DNA from: an uncultured Faecalibacterium sp.
GTDB taxonomy: Bacteria > Bacillota > Clostridia > Oscillospirales > Ruminococcaceae
Length of the DNA stretch: 64,000 bases
NCBI GenBank assembly: GCA_934512105.1
Contig: CAKSWQ010000001.1
Span: 72,043-136,042 of the forward strand
Direction: 5' to 3'
Shown here: positions 8,462 to 15,313 of the stretch, piece after piece
Layout of the letters: the number at the start of each line of letters is the position of its first letter
Numbering within the stretch: the first letter of the stretch is position 1
Made by a program: the position numbers and the translations under genes
Notes under the pieces: model-generated
Seen by the model: only the letters and a program-made list of their open reading frames with translations
Told to the model about the DNA's origin: nothing
Databases searched by the model: none

Positions 8462-10399
8462 TTATTTGCCCGTATTCATCCCGCTCAGGCCTGCAACACC
8501 CATGCGGTCAAGGGCGTATCCCTTGCCGAACATCAGGTCGTATTGCAGCATCCAGTGCTCGTTTGTCCAGCGCTGCTGGAACTCCGTGGGCTGCTGGGTG
8601 GTGGTGCCGTCCAAGTTCATGGTGGTGCCGCGGGTGCAGCTGCGGCTGGCCACCCGCAGCTGTCGGTTGAGGAACTGGAAGTACAGCGGCTGCTCCAGCC
8701 CGAACAACTCCATCATCACCGGGGAGATATCGTAAGCGGCAATGGTGCCCAAGTCCACCTGCTGCTGGCTGTAATTCGACCACATCAGCAGCGTGGTCTG
8801 GTGCAGACGGGGGTCGGTGCTGGAGCCGCTTGCGTAGCCGGTGGTGGTGTAGACATCGTAGTTGGAATCGATGGGGTTATAGTGGTCGCCCCAGAACACC
8901 AGAATGACCGGCTCGTCCACCTGAGAGAAGTATGCCGTCAGCTTGCCCAGCATAGCGTCTGCATCCCGAATGCCGGTAGCGAAATCTTCCAGCGCACCCA
9001 CGGTGCTGCTCTTGAGCCCCACCGGATGGGATACGACGTGCACCCGCTCGTCGTCCGGGTAGTTGTCTCTATTATAATTGGTATGGTTCTGCATGGTGAC
9101 CGCATGCAGGAAGATGGGCTTATCAGAGGAAGTGCTCATCTTTTCGTACTGCTGAATGATCTGGTCGGCCATGGAGTCATCGGTCACAAGGCCGCTGGTC
9201 CAGTAGTGCTTGCGCACCTTGGTCACGCCGTGCATATCTTCCAGACTGATAAAATCGCTGAAGCCGAGGTTGGGATAGGCCTTATCGCGGCTCCAGTATT
9301 TTGCCCAGAAGCAGTGCACCGCAGCGGTCTGGTAGCCCTTGAGCTTGAGGTAATTGGGCAGGGCGAACATGGGCTTTGTGACGTGCTGCTGGTAGGGCTT
9401 GCTGCCGCTGGGCAGGAAGGACACCGAGTAGCCGGTCAGGGCTTCAAACTCCACGTCACAGGTGCCGCCGCCAAAGCTGGGGCTGTATGCCCTGCCGTAG
9501 GCGCTGGTCTGCTGCAGAGCGTGGAGGTTCTGCGATACATCGGTATCAAAGGTGATGCCGTACTGCTCCAATTCGGAAACATCCCAGTAGGACTCGTCCA
9601 TCACATAAATAATGGTAGGCTGCTTTGCCTGCTCCTCCTTGGGGGTGGTGGCGGCATAGCTGCCCGCGTACATGGGACCGGTGGAGAATTTTTCGCTCTC
9701 GGCCACGTTATCCAGAATATCATCCACTGCCTGCTCCGAGTAGCCCTCGGGCTTGTCGATCTCCAGATTGGTGAGGTTGGTCATAAAACCGGTAAGTACA
9801 CCGTAGTAACGATAGTAGCGGTCCTGCATCCACGCATCCGGCGTGATGCCCAAGACCTGCGTAACTGCGGGCTGTAAATAAACGCCGAAAACCAGCAGAC
9901 ACAGCGCCGCTGCCGAAGCGCCGGTGCCCGCAAGCCTTGGCAGCCAGCGCTGGCGCAGCCGCCCGCGATAAACAAAGAAGCTTGCCACCATCAGTACCAG
10001 AACCAGCACAATGGAGACCACCATGCTGGTCTGGAGTTTAATTCCGGCGGCAGAAGCCACACCGGCGGCCTCGGACACCTGCATCAGATCCCACGGCAGA
10101 AAGGGCTCGCCCCGCAGCTGCATGGTATAGAAGTTTACCGCGCAGGGTGCGCAGCCCAGAACCGCCATGCCCAGCGTAGCAAGCGGCGGGATGCGCAGCA
10201 CCCAGTCCAGCAGTTCCCACACCAGAAACAGCAGCAGCCATGCCAGCAGATACGCCCCGAAATGGGGGAAAATGAAGCTGATAAAGGTATCAGCGGTCAG
10301 CGACCCGCGTGCGATCCACTCGCCCAGCAGCAGTACGATAAGAGAAGCTGCCGCCGGGAAGAGCATCCGCAGGGCCAACAGCGGTTTGGATGTTTTCAT
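8462..10399 (-). CDS. LTA-synthase-family membrane phosphoglycerol transferase / sulfatase
   Basis: About 645 residues. Five hydrophobic segments lie in the first 200 residues, followed by an extracellular alkaline-phosphatase-fold domain. PTIIYVMDESYWD holds the metal-binding acid, SFGGGTCDVEFEALTG carries the catalytic threonine region of LtaS-like enzymes, and FWGDHYNP supplies the late metal ligands Asp-His. The family transfers glycerophosphate from phosphatidylglycerol onto polyglycerolphosphate or other surface glycans; the exact polymer is unknown. The ATG at 10399 follows AAAGGG; an upstream TTG frame overlaps the promoter. It is monocistronic with a good promoter. Confidence 0.85.
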   Translation of the reverse strand: MKTSKPLLALRMLFPAAASLIVLLLGEWIARGSLTADTFISFIFPHFGAYLLAWLLLFLVWELLDWVLRIPPLATLGMAVLGCAPCAVNFYTMQLRGEPFLPWDLMQVSEAAGVASAAGIKLQTSMVVSIVLVLVLMVASFFVYRGRLRQRWLPRLAGTGASAAALCLLVFGVYLQPAVTQVLGITPDAWMQDRYYRYYGVLTGFMTNLTNLEIDKPEGYSEQAVDDILDNVAESEKFSTGPMYAGSYAATTPKEEQAKQPTIIYVMDESYWDVSELEQYGITFDTDVSQNLHALQQTSAYGRAYSPSFGGGTCDVEFEALTGYSVSFLPSGSKPYQQHVTKPMFALPNYLKLKGYQTAAVHCFWAKYWSRDKAYPNLGFSDFISLEDMHGVTKVRKHYWTSGLVTDDSMADQIIQQYEKMSTSSDKPIFLHAVTMQNHTNYNRDNYPDDERVHVVSHPVGLKSSTVGALEDFATGIRDADAMLGKLTAYFSQVDEPVILVFWGDHYNPIDSNYDVYTTTGYASGSSTDPRLHQTTLLMWSNYSQQQVDLGTIAAYDISPVMMELFGLEQPLYFQFLNRQLRVASRSCTRGTTMNLDGTTTQQPTEFQQRWTNEHWMLQYDLMFGKGYALDRMGVAGLSGMNTGK

Positions 10400-10473
10400 A
10401 GTCGATATCCCTTTCCACGTCCCGAACCCTATTTCCAAAGCGGCTGTGCTATTTGCACAAGCCTTTCGTGCCT

Positions 10474-10501
10474 ATTATAGTCACTTTGCTGAAAATGTCC
10501 A
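10474..10501 (-). promoter_or_regulatory. sigma-A promoter of the LTA-synthase-like gene
   Basis: Minus strand TGGACA, a 16-bp spacer and a perfect TATAAT, about 75 nt before the ATG at 10399. Confidence 0.75.
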
Positions 10502-10554
10502 TTCATGATTTTACAAAAATTAGTGTTTGATTTTTCAAAATATTCCCCTATTTT

Positions 10555-10848
10555 TCACAGACCAAGCTTTGCCCGCAGCTGCTGCCAGAAGCCGTGAGGT
10601 GCTGCCGGTGCTGCGGGCACAGCAGTATGCACCAGAATGGCGTCCGTGCCGATGGTCTCGATCTCCCGCCATGGGATCGTCAGGCTTTCGTCCCTGCCCA
10701 GCAACCCCAGCAGACGCGGCCTGCCCAGCAAGATCAGGCTTTGCAGCTGCGCCGTTGCGGGGTCAAATTCCAGATCGTCCGCGCGGCCAAGGCACACCCC
10801 CTGTTCCAGCTGAACGACCTCCTTCTCGCACAATTCCCGGATCGTCAC
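10555..10848 (-). CDS. ylmC: YlmC/YmxH family PRC-barrel protein
   Basis: A 97-residue PRC-barrel protein. TIRELCEKEVVQLEQGVCLGRADDLEFD and IPWREIETIGTDAILV match the YlmC/YmxH sporulation-associated family. Start chosen at GTG 10848, which has AAAGGGGAG six bases upstream and begins at the conserved barrel; ATG starts further upstream add non-conserved residues. Function is poorly known; the family is sigma-E-associated in Bacillus. It is divergent from the HAD hydrolase gene. No terminator hairpin is seen downstream. Confidence 0.75.
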   Translation of the reverse strand: MTIRELCEKEVVQLEQGVCLGRADDLEFDPATAQLQSLILLGRPRLLGLLGRDESLTIPWREIETIGTDAILVHTAVPAAPAAPHGFWQQLRAKLGL

Positions 10849-10928
10849 GGCGCTCTCCCCTTTCTGCCACAGCATACGCCGGGGCTGCATTTTCTATGCC
10901 AAAGGGGTGGAAAGCCCCCGCCCGGTTG

Positions 10929-10937
10929 TGGTATACT
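10929..10937 (+). promoter_or_regulatory. extended -10 promoter of the HAD hydrolase gene
   Basis: TGGTATACT is an extended -10 element with no good -35, about 45 nt before ATG 10983. Confidence 0.55.
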
Positions 10938-10982
10938 ATGGAAAACATCTAAAAAACATTCAATACAAGCGAGGCAGCAGTT

Positions 10983-11597
10983 ATGTATAAAAGCATTATT
11001 TTTGATATCGGCGGTGTGCTAGTGGATTTTGACCCCAAGGAGTACTTGGTAGACCGGCTGTGTAACGCCGAAATGGAGGAGAAGGTCTACGATTTGACCT
11101 TTGGCAGCGAGGAGTGGCAGCTGCTGGACGCAGGCAAGCTTTCCCGCTACGATGGCAACCAGCGGATGCTGGAGCACGCCCGCACCGAGGGCTGTGCCTT
11201 TGAGGTGCAGGGCGTGCTGGACGACTGGATGCACATTCTGCGCCCGCGTCTGCGGATGCTGGAATTGGTGCGTCGGCTGAAGAACCACGGCTATTGCGTA
11301 TACTACCTGAGTAATATTCCGCAGGATGTGCTGGAATTGTTGACCGAACGCGGCGTGCTGGCTCAGTTTGACGGCGGTGTAGCCTCCTGCGAGGTACAGG
11401 TCAACAAGCCCGACCCGCAGATCTACAAGGCCTTGCTGAAGAAATATCAGCTGAAGGCCAGCGAGTGCGTATTTATCGATGACAGACTGGAAAACGTGCA
11501 GGCCGCCTTTGCACTGGGCTTTGCAGGCATCCAGATGAAGGACAGCGTAGGCACGCTGATCCGCAGCCTTGCCACCTGTAATGTGACGCTGCGCTGA
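10983..11597 (+). CDS. HAD superfamily hydrolase, subfamily IA
   Basis: A 204-residue HAD phosphatase-type enzyme. Motif I is FDIGGVLVDFD near residue 7 (nucleophile Asp followed by Gly-Gly instead of the usual second Asp at +2, as in the YihX/epoxide-hydrolase-like group). Motif II is YYLSNIP, motif III the Lys in VNKPDPQIY, and motif IV VFIDDRLEN. A helical cap lies between motifs I and II. The substrate is unknown. It has its own promoter and a very strong terminator, so it is a one-gene unit. Confidence 0.85.
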   Translation: MYKSIIFDIGGVLVDFDPKEYLVDRLCNAEMEEKVYDLTFGSEEWQLLDAGKLSRYDGNQRMLEHARTEGCAFEVQGVLDDWMHILRPRLRMLELVRRLKNHGYCVYYLSNIPQDVLELLTERGVLAQFDGGVASCEVQVNKPDPQIYKALLKKYQLKASECVFIDDRLENVQAAFALGFAGIQMKDSVGTLIRSLATCNVTLR

Positions 11598-11618
11598 GCA
11601 TTGATACCGTAAAACGCA

Positions 11619-11660
11619 GCCGCCCCTGCCGGAGAAGTTTCTCCGGCAGGGGCGGCTTTG
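11619..11660 (+). terminator. terminator after the HAD hydrolase gene
   Basis: Perfect 18-bp stem (11619-11636 with 11639-11656) with a 2-nt apex (in practice a few pairs open), then TTT. The stem works in both directions and also ends the small minus-strand gene at 11675. Confidence 0.85.
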
Positions 11661-11674
11661 CGTTGGCGGGGGAC

Positions 11675-11833
11675 TTACTTTTCCTCGTAGCTCTGGCAGT
11701 AGTGCGGGGTCTCCACCTGCTGGGTGGTGCAGCTGCACTGCTCCGTCACCTTGATCTGCGGCAGATCACATTTGCAGCCGTCCACGTTGTGGCAGCACGC
11801 GCAGACATCACAGGTCACGCCGATGTTTTCCAT
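11675..11833 (-). CDS. DUF1540 cysteine-rich miniprotein
   Basis: A 52-residue protein with eight cysteines: CDVCACC near residues 8-14, CKC at 20-22, CSC at 33-35 and Cys46. The spacing matches the DUF1540 domain, probably a small metal-binding protein. The ATG at 11833 follows GAGGTGAT at good distance. A 9-bp perfect hairpin (11846-11873) abuts the ribosome site. It lies 57 nt downstream of the YgbA_NO gene in the same direction and may share its transcript, suggesting a role in metal or nitrosative stress; that role is inferred. Confidence 0.8.
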   Translation of the reverse strand: MENIGVTCDVCACCHNVDGCKCDLPQIKVTEQCSCTTQQVETPHYCQSYEEK

Positions 11834-11845
11834 GTTTATCACCTC

Positions 11846-11873
11846 TTTGTCCATAGGTTACCCCATGGACAAA
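11846..11873 (-). promoter_or_regulatory. hairpin abutting the DUF1540 ribosome site
   Basis: TTTGTCCAT at 11846-11854 pairs perfectly with ATGGACAAA at 11865-11873. There is no U tail, so it is more likely a leader or processing hairpin than a terminator. Confidence 0.5.
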
Positions 11874-11890
11874 GGGTTTATACATGGGTT

Positions 11891-12250
11891 TTATCCATTT
11901 GCCTTTTTTGCTTCCCGCTTGGACTTGAGTGTGACCGCCACGTGCCTGATAGACAATACCGGATGCACCGGCAGCATACGCGGGCCTGCCCAGCGCATAA
12001 CAGCACGAATTTTCTCCCGCATTTCCGGTTTATAGCAATGGACTTTGCAGGCCGAACAGAAGGTCTTTGTTTCCATAAACGGGCACTTTTCAATGCGTGC
12101 AAGCGCATAATCGTGCAGCTGCTGACACTCCGGGCACAAAGCGCCTTTGGGGGTGCCATGCTGTTTGCGGCAGTAGAGTGCGATCATCTCGCTGACAAGC
12201 AGTTTTTCATCTGCACGCTTTTTATCCAAGTTTTTCGAAGCCTGCTGCAT
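11891..12250 (-). CDS. YgbA_NO family (nitrous-oxide-stimulated promoter) protein
   Basis: A 119-residue protein with the family pattern: an early MIALYCRKQHG, CPECQQLHDYALARIEKCPF, KTFCSACKVHCY, and the C-terminal RWAGPRMLPVHPVLSIRH block. The cysteines at CPEC, KCPF, FCSAC and HCY are typical and may bind a metal or Fe-S centre. The family is known for genes induced by nitric oxide/nitrosative stress in several bacteria. The ATG at 12250 is placed 10 nt from AGGAGG; an ATG three codons earlier touches that site and is less likely. It lies downstream of a small ORF and an operator-like palindrome. Confidence 0.85.
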   Translation of the reverse strand: MQQASKNLDKKRADEKLLVSEMIALYCRKQHGTPKGALCPECQQLHDYALARIEKCPFMETKTFCSACKVHCYKPEMREKIRAVMRWAGPRMLPVHPVLSIRHVAVTLKSKREAKKANG

Positions 12251-12274
12251 CGGGTCCATTCCTCCTGAGTGTTC

Positions 12275-12373
12275 TTATTCTCGTTTACGGCCTGACCGGA
12301 TCGCAGCGCGGCGTACTGCACCGCGCAAAAACGCAAAGCCTAACGTAACACCAATTGCAGCAGCCATTTCCAT
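12275..12373 (-). CDS. possible 32-residue single-helix membrane peptide
   Basis: This ORF encodes a hydrophobic N-half (MEMAAAIGVTLGFAFLRGAV) followed by an Arg-rich tail, a topology typical of small inner-membrane peptides. AAGGCGG precedes ATG 12373. Its stop lies 24 nt before the YgbA_NO start, and the YgbA ribosome site lies between, so the two may be translated in series. No family is recognised. It could also be a leader peptide. Confidence 0.4.
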   Translation of the reverse strand: MEMAAAIGVTLGFAFLRGAVRRAAIRSGRKRE

Positions 12374-12390
12374 ACACACCGCCTTTACCA

Positions 12391-12436
12391 AAAACGGCAG
12401 GAGTTATCGGATGTTTCGTCCGCTTTCCCCTGCCGT
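12391..12436 (-). terminator. terminator-like hairpin in the leader of the YgbA_NO operon
   Basis: ACGGCAGG (minus strand) at its 5' arm pairs with CCTGCCGT and is followed by TTTTTGG; an inner CGGA/TCCG pair lies in the loop. It lies upstream of the small ORF and downstream of the palindrome at 12484, so it may be an attenuator for the operon. Confidence 0.5.
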
Positions 12437-12483
12437 AAATTCTTCGTTTTTACGATATTCTGTGCAAAGGCTGCTGCATTCTT

Positions 12484-12507
12484 AAAAGTTAGTAAATTCT
12501 AACTTTT
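12484..12507. promoter_or_regulatory. operator-like palindrome (GTTAG-N6-CTAAC), site A
   Basis: A 9-bp perfect inverted repeat, AAAAGTTAG and CTAACTTTT, flanks the 6-bp spacer TAAATT. It lies upstream of the YgbA_NO operon. The same GTTAG-N6-CTAAC core recurs at the flavodoxin promoter (13106-13121). Confidence 0.65.
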
Positions 12508-12512
12508 ATTTC

Positions 12513-12536
12513 TATAAAAATGCCGAAACACGGCAA
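12513..12536 (-). terminator. weak terminator of the flavodoxin gene
   Basis: TGCCG and CGGCA form a 5-bp stem around a 5-nt loop, followed by TTTTTAT on the minus strand, about 57 nt past the flavodoxin stop. Confidence 0.5.
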
Positions 12537-12592
12537 GTTACAGTTTAGCGCAGCAAACCATTTTTGTCAAGAGAATTCTCCCCTTGCAAAGC

Positions 12593-13015
12593 TTACCAAG
12601 CAGCCAGATCTGCACCCAGCTTGCGGCAGGCAGCCTGCACATCATCATCGGGGGTTTCGTTGCAGATGAGCCCCTCCTCGCTGAACAGCTGTGCACCGTC
12701 ATCCTGTACGCGCTGTGCCCAATCGCGCATCCACTGGCCGTCACCCCAGCCGTAGGAGCCAAACAGTGCGACTTTTTTACCGTTCAGCGAGCCTTCCAGT
12801 GCAGCAAACATGGGCTCGAACTCGCTTTCTTCCAGCTGCTCTGCACCCATAGCCGGGCAGCCAAAGGCCACCACGTCAAACTCTGCCAGCTTTGCGGGGG
12901 TCATCTCGGCGCAGGGCACGATGGTGCCGTTGGCGCCTGCACCCTCGGCGATGCAGTTTGCCATGGTCTCGGTGTTGCCGGTGGCGCTCCAGAATACGAT
13001 TGCTACTTTGCTCAT
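12593..13015 (-). CDS. flavodoxin
   Basis: A 140-residue short-chain flavodoxin. The FMN phosphate loop WSATGNTE lies at residues 9-16, and GSYGWGDGQWM near residue 86 supplies the isoalloxazine-side loop with an aromatic residue. It would carry single electrons in place of ferredoxin, typically when iron is short. The ATG at 13015 follows GAGGTAGA. It is monocistronic. Its promoter (13129-13158) is overlapped downstream by an operator-like palindrome and followed by a second, imperfect one and by an 11-bp leader hairpin, so tight regulation, perhaps by iron or redox state, is likely. Confidence 0.93.
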   Translation of the reverse strand: MSKVAIVFWSATGNTETMANCIAEGAGANGTIVPCAEMTPAKLAEFDVVAFGCPAMGAEQLEESEFEPMFAALEGSLNGKKVALFGSYGWGDGQWMRDWAQRVQDDGAQLFSEEGLICNETPDDDVQAACRKLGADLAAW

Positions 13016-13042
13016 AAAACTCTACCTCTTTCTTTGTGTGTA

Positions 13043-13058
13043 GTTAGTTTTGTATAAC
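13043..13058. promoter_or_regulatory. operator-like palindrome, site C (imperfect)
   Basis: GTTAG, 6-bp spacer, ATAAC: one base off the GTTAG-N6-CTAAC core. It lies between the flavodoxin leader hairpin and the ribosome site. Confidence 0.4.
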
Positions 13059-13070
13059 TTTATGCTCTGT

Positions 13071-13102
13071 GAAAATGCGTCCGTATTTCATGACGCATTT
13101 TC
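13071..13102 (-). promoter_or_regulatory. leader hairpin of flavodoxin mRNA
   Basis: An 11-bp perfect inverted repeat (GAAAATGCGTC at 13071-13081 with 13092-13102) and a 10-nt loop, without a U tail. It may affect mRNA stability. Confidence 0.5.
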
Positions 13103-13105
13103 GTA

Positions 13106-13121
13106 GTTAGTATTTTCTAAC
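13106..13121. promoter_or_regulatory. operator-like palindrome (GTTAG-N6-CTAAC), site B
   Basis: GTTAG at 13106-13110 and CTAAC at 13117-13121, with spacer TATTTT. It lies just downstream of the -10 box at 13129-13134, covering about +1 to +20, where a bound repressor would block initiation. Confidence 0.65.
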
Positions 13122-13128
13122 CATCAAC

Positions 13129-13158
13129 AGGATACCACAGCCCTGCCCTGCTTGTCAA
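13129..13158 (-). promoter_or_regulatory. sigma-A promoter of flavodoxin
   Basis: Minus strand perfect TTGACA, an 18-bp spacer and TATCCT with an upstream TGG extension. Confidence 0.7.
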
Positions 13159-13225
13159 GGCATTGGCGCAATGTTTGCACAGTACAACAATACTGCCTTT
13201 TTCCAAAACACACAACGCGTGCATT

Positions 13226-13981
13226 TCAGCCGCCCAATACGCGGAAAGTCACCAGCAGTACCCCGTAGATGACCGGCTGGTGCAGCAGATACAGCAGCAG
13301 CGAGTGCCGTCCAAGCCAGCCCAGCGGCGGGCAGACCGAGCGGTGTAAGGGCTCCATGCGCTGCCGCCCTACAATGCCGTAGAGAAAGTACCCGACCCAG
13401 AACAGAAACAACCACGGCAGAAGGGCGAAATAATCCGTAGAATAGAAGCCCCACGGATAAAAACCAAAGTACGCTGTAACGTAGTTTGCATACAGTGCCT
13501 GCGGCAGCCAGAGGCACAGACTGCCAAAGCCCAGATAGCCTGCTGAGACATTGCGGGTCAGGGCAAACAGCACTGCCGAGACGGCAAGCCCCGCCACCGG
13601 GGGAATGCGTCGCAGCGGCTTTTCCAGCAGACCGGTCAGCAGCATAGCGCTGCCCAGCAGGGTCAGCACGCCAAAGACAACTCTGTCCTCCGGCATAAAA
13701 AGCAGCGTGACCGCCGTGACAAGCGCTCCTGCCCCAAACACCTGTGCGCCCCGGCGCAGGGTATGATGCCCCAGCTGCACGCAGAAGCCGGACAGCAGAA
13801 TGAACACCCAGCAGATGCTCTGCTGCCACAGATGCCCGGGCAAACCATAATACCAGTCTGCCTGAATCCCGAACAGATTGACCAGATCCCAGCAGCCGTG
13901 ATAGAGCATCATACTGATCAGATCCAGCCCGCGCAGCTCGTCCAGAAGGGCGTAGCGGCCAGAAGTGTTATTGTACTTCAC
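13226..13981 (-). CDS. DUF1624 / heparan-alpha-glucosaminide acetyltransferase-like membrane protein
   Basis: A 251-residue polytopic protein with about seven hydrophobic segments. The N-terminal LLDELRGLDLISMMLYHGCWDL is the family signature (DUF1624, catalytic-domain relatives of HGSNAT and acyltransferase 3), and RHSLLLYLLHQPV near the end is typical of these acyltransferases. It probably O- or N-acetylates a surface sugar; the substrate is unknown. Start chosen at GTG 13981, with AAGGAG six bases upstream; a GTG eight codons earlier overlaps that ribosome site. It follows the U32 peptidase gene by 28 nt. Confidence 0.8.
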   Translation of the reverse strand: MKYNNTSGRYALLDELRGLDLISMMLYHGCWDLVNLFGIQADWYYGLPGHLWQQSICWVFILLSGFCVQLGHHTLRRGAQVFGAGALVTAVTLLFMPEDRVVFGVLTLLGSAMLLTGLLEKPLRRIPPVAGLAVSAVLFALTRNVSAGYLGFGSLCLWLPQALYANYVTAYFGFYPWGFYSTDYFALLPWLFLFWVGYFLYGIVGRQRMEPLHRSVCPPLGWLGRHSLLLYLLHQPVIYGVLLVTFRVLGG

Positions 13982-14009
13982 GGCGTTCTCCTTCCTTTTT
14001 GTCACGCAG

Positions 14010-15233
14010 TTACACCGTTTTGCGGCGCAGCAGACTCATGGGCGGCAGCTCCGGGGTGGGCATGGTGTATTTTTCCATGGCGTGAGGAGTGCTTTCCACC
14101 CGCTCCCCTGCTTCGTTCTCGATCCATTCCGGGGTAAGTGCAATGCTGCGGCCGTCCGGGCACAGTGCCTCCAGCGTATCCCCAAGGCTCCATTTGCCGC
14201 GCTGCTGGCAGTGGGCGATGCCGTTTTCCCAGCTGTCCACCGTGCCCACGAACTCCCACTCGCGGATGTAGGTAGCGCTGTCGGTGGCCTGCTTTGCCTG
14301 CTCGCGGCCGAAATAGAAGCCGGGAGAGTAGTGCCGGTGGCTGGTGCGGGTAAGCTCCGCGTACACCTCCGGCGGCAGTTCAAAGTTATCGTTTGCCGGG
14401 TCGGCCAGATAGGTGTCCAGCGCCTTGCGGTAGGCGGCGGTGACGCTGGCAACATAGTAGAAGGTCTTGGCGCGGCCTTCGATTTTCAGGCTGTCCACGC
14501 CCGCCTTGCAGATCAGGTCGATGAAGGGCGCGGTGCACATATCGTTGGCGTTAAGGATGTAGCTGCCGTTCTCGTTTTCGCCGATCTCGTACAGCTGTCC
14601 GGGGCGGGTCTCCTCGCTCAGGTAGTACTTCCAGCGGCAGGGCTGGGCGCACTGGCCGCGGTTGGCGTCGCGCCCGGCCATGTAGTTGGACAGCAGGCAC
14701 CGGCCGGACACGCTCATGCACATGGCACCGTGTACAAAGGCTTCGATCTCCAGCTCCGGCGGAGTCTTATCGCGCAGGATGGCAATATCCTGCAATGTCA
14801 TCTCCCGCGCCAGCACCACCCGCTTTGCGCCCATTTTGTAGGCAGCGCGGGCGGCTGCCCAGTTGGTGATGCCGGTCTGGGTAGAAAGATGCACGTCAAT
14901 GTCCGGGGCAAAGGTCTTGCAGGCATCCAGCACACCAAGGTCTGCCACGATAAAGGCATCCACACCGGCCTTGGCGGCCTCCTTGATGGCCTCCGGCAGG
15001 CGGTCGGCTTCCTCGTTGGTGGGCAGAGTGTTCATGGTCAGGTAGACTTTGCGGCCGCGGGCGTGGGCATAGATGACACTTTCCGTCAGCTGCTCCGGGG
15101 TGAAGTTGGCCGGGGCAGAGCGCATACCAAACTCCGGCAGGCCGCAGTAAACGGCATCGGCACCATAGTTGATGGCATAACGCAGACGTTCCGCATCGCC
15201 CGCCGGGGCAAGCAGTTCCGGGATCTGTAACAT
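14010..15233 (-). CDS. U32 family peptidase / tRNA hydroxylation protein-like
   Basis: A 407-residue U32 protein. ELLAPAGDAERLRYAINYGADAVY opens a TIM-barrel-like domain, EAFVHGAMCMSVSGRCLLSNY with CAQPCRW is the PROSITE-type U32 signature with its Fe-S-binding cysteines, and DSLKIEGRAKTFYYVA follows. Members include collagenase-like PrtC, RlhA (23S rRNA C2501 hydroxylation) and TrhP/YrrO (tRNA U34 hydroxylation); length and context fit the TrhP side best, but this is not decisive. ATG 15233 follows GAGAGGAA. It lies downstream of mltG, a common clostridial order. Confidence 0.85.
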   Translation of the reverse strand: MLQIPELLAPAGDAERLRYAINYGADAVYCGLPEFGMRSAPANFTPEQLTESVIYAHARGRKVYLTMNTLPTNEEADRLPEAIKEAAKAGVDAFIVADLGVLDACKTFAPDIDVHLSTQTGITNWAAARAAYKMGAKRVVLAREMTLQDIAILRDKTPPELEIEAFVHGAMCMSVSGRCLLSNYMAGRDANRGQCAQPCRWKYYLSEETRPGQLYEIGENENGSYILNANDMCTAPFIDLICKAGVDSLKIEGRAKTFYYVASVTAAYRKALDTYLADPANDNFELPPEVYAELTRTSHRHYSPGFYFGREQAKQATDSATYIREWEFVGTVDSWENGIAHCQQRGKWSLGDTLEALCPDGRSIALTPEWIENEAGERVESTPHAMEKYTMPTPELPPMSLLRRKTV

Positions 15234-15270
15234 TTGTAGGTTCCTCTCTTATGTATCACAGTTTTTTACG

Positions 15271-15313
15271 GGAAAGGGGCCGCTGCACCGTGTTTTTGTG
15301 CAGCGGCCTTTCC
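15271..15313 (-). terminator. hairpin between mltG and the U32 peptidase gene
   Basis: An 11-bp core stem (15278-15288 with 15298-15308), extendable by GAAAGG/CCTTTC across a bulge. It begins right at the mltG stop. The minus-strand tail is CCCTTTCC rather than a pure U run, so termination may be partial. Confidence 0.5.
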
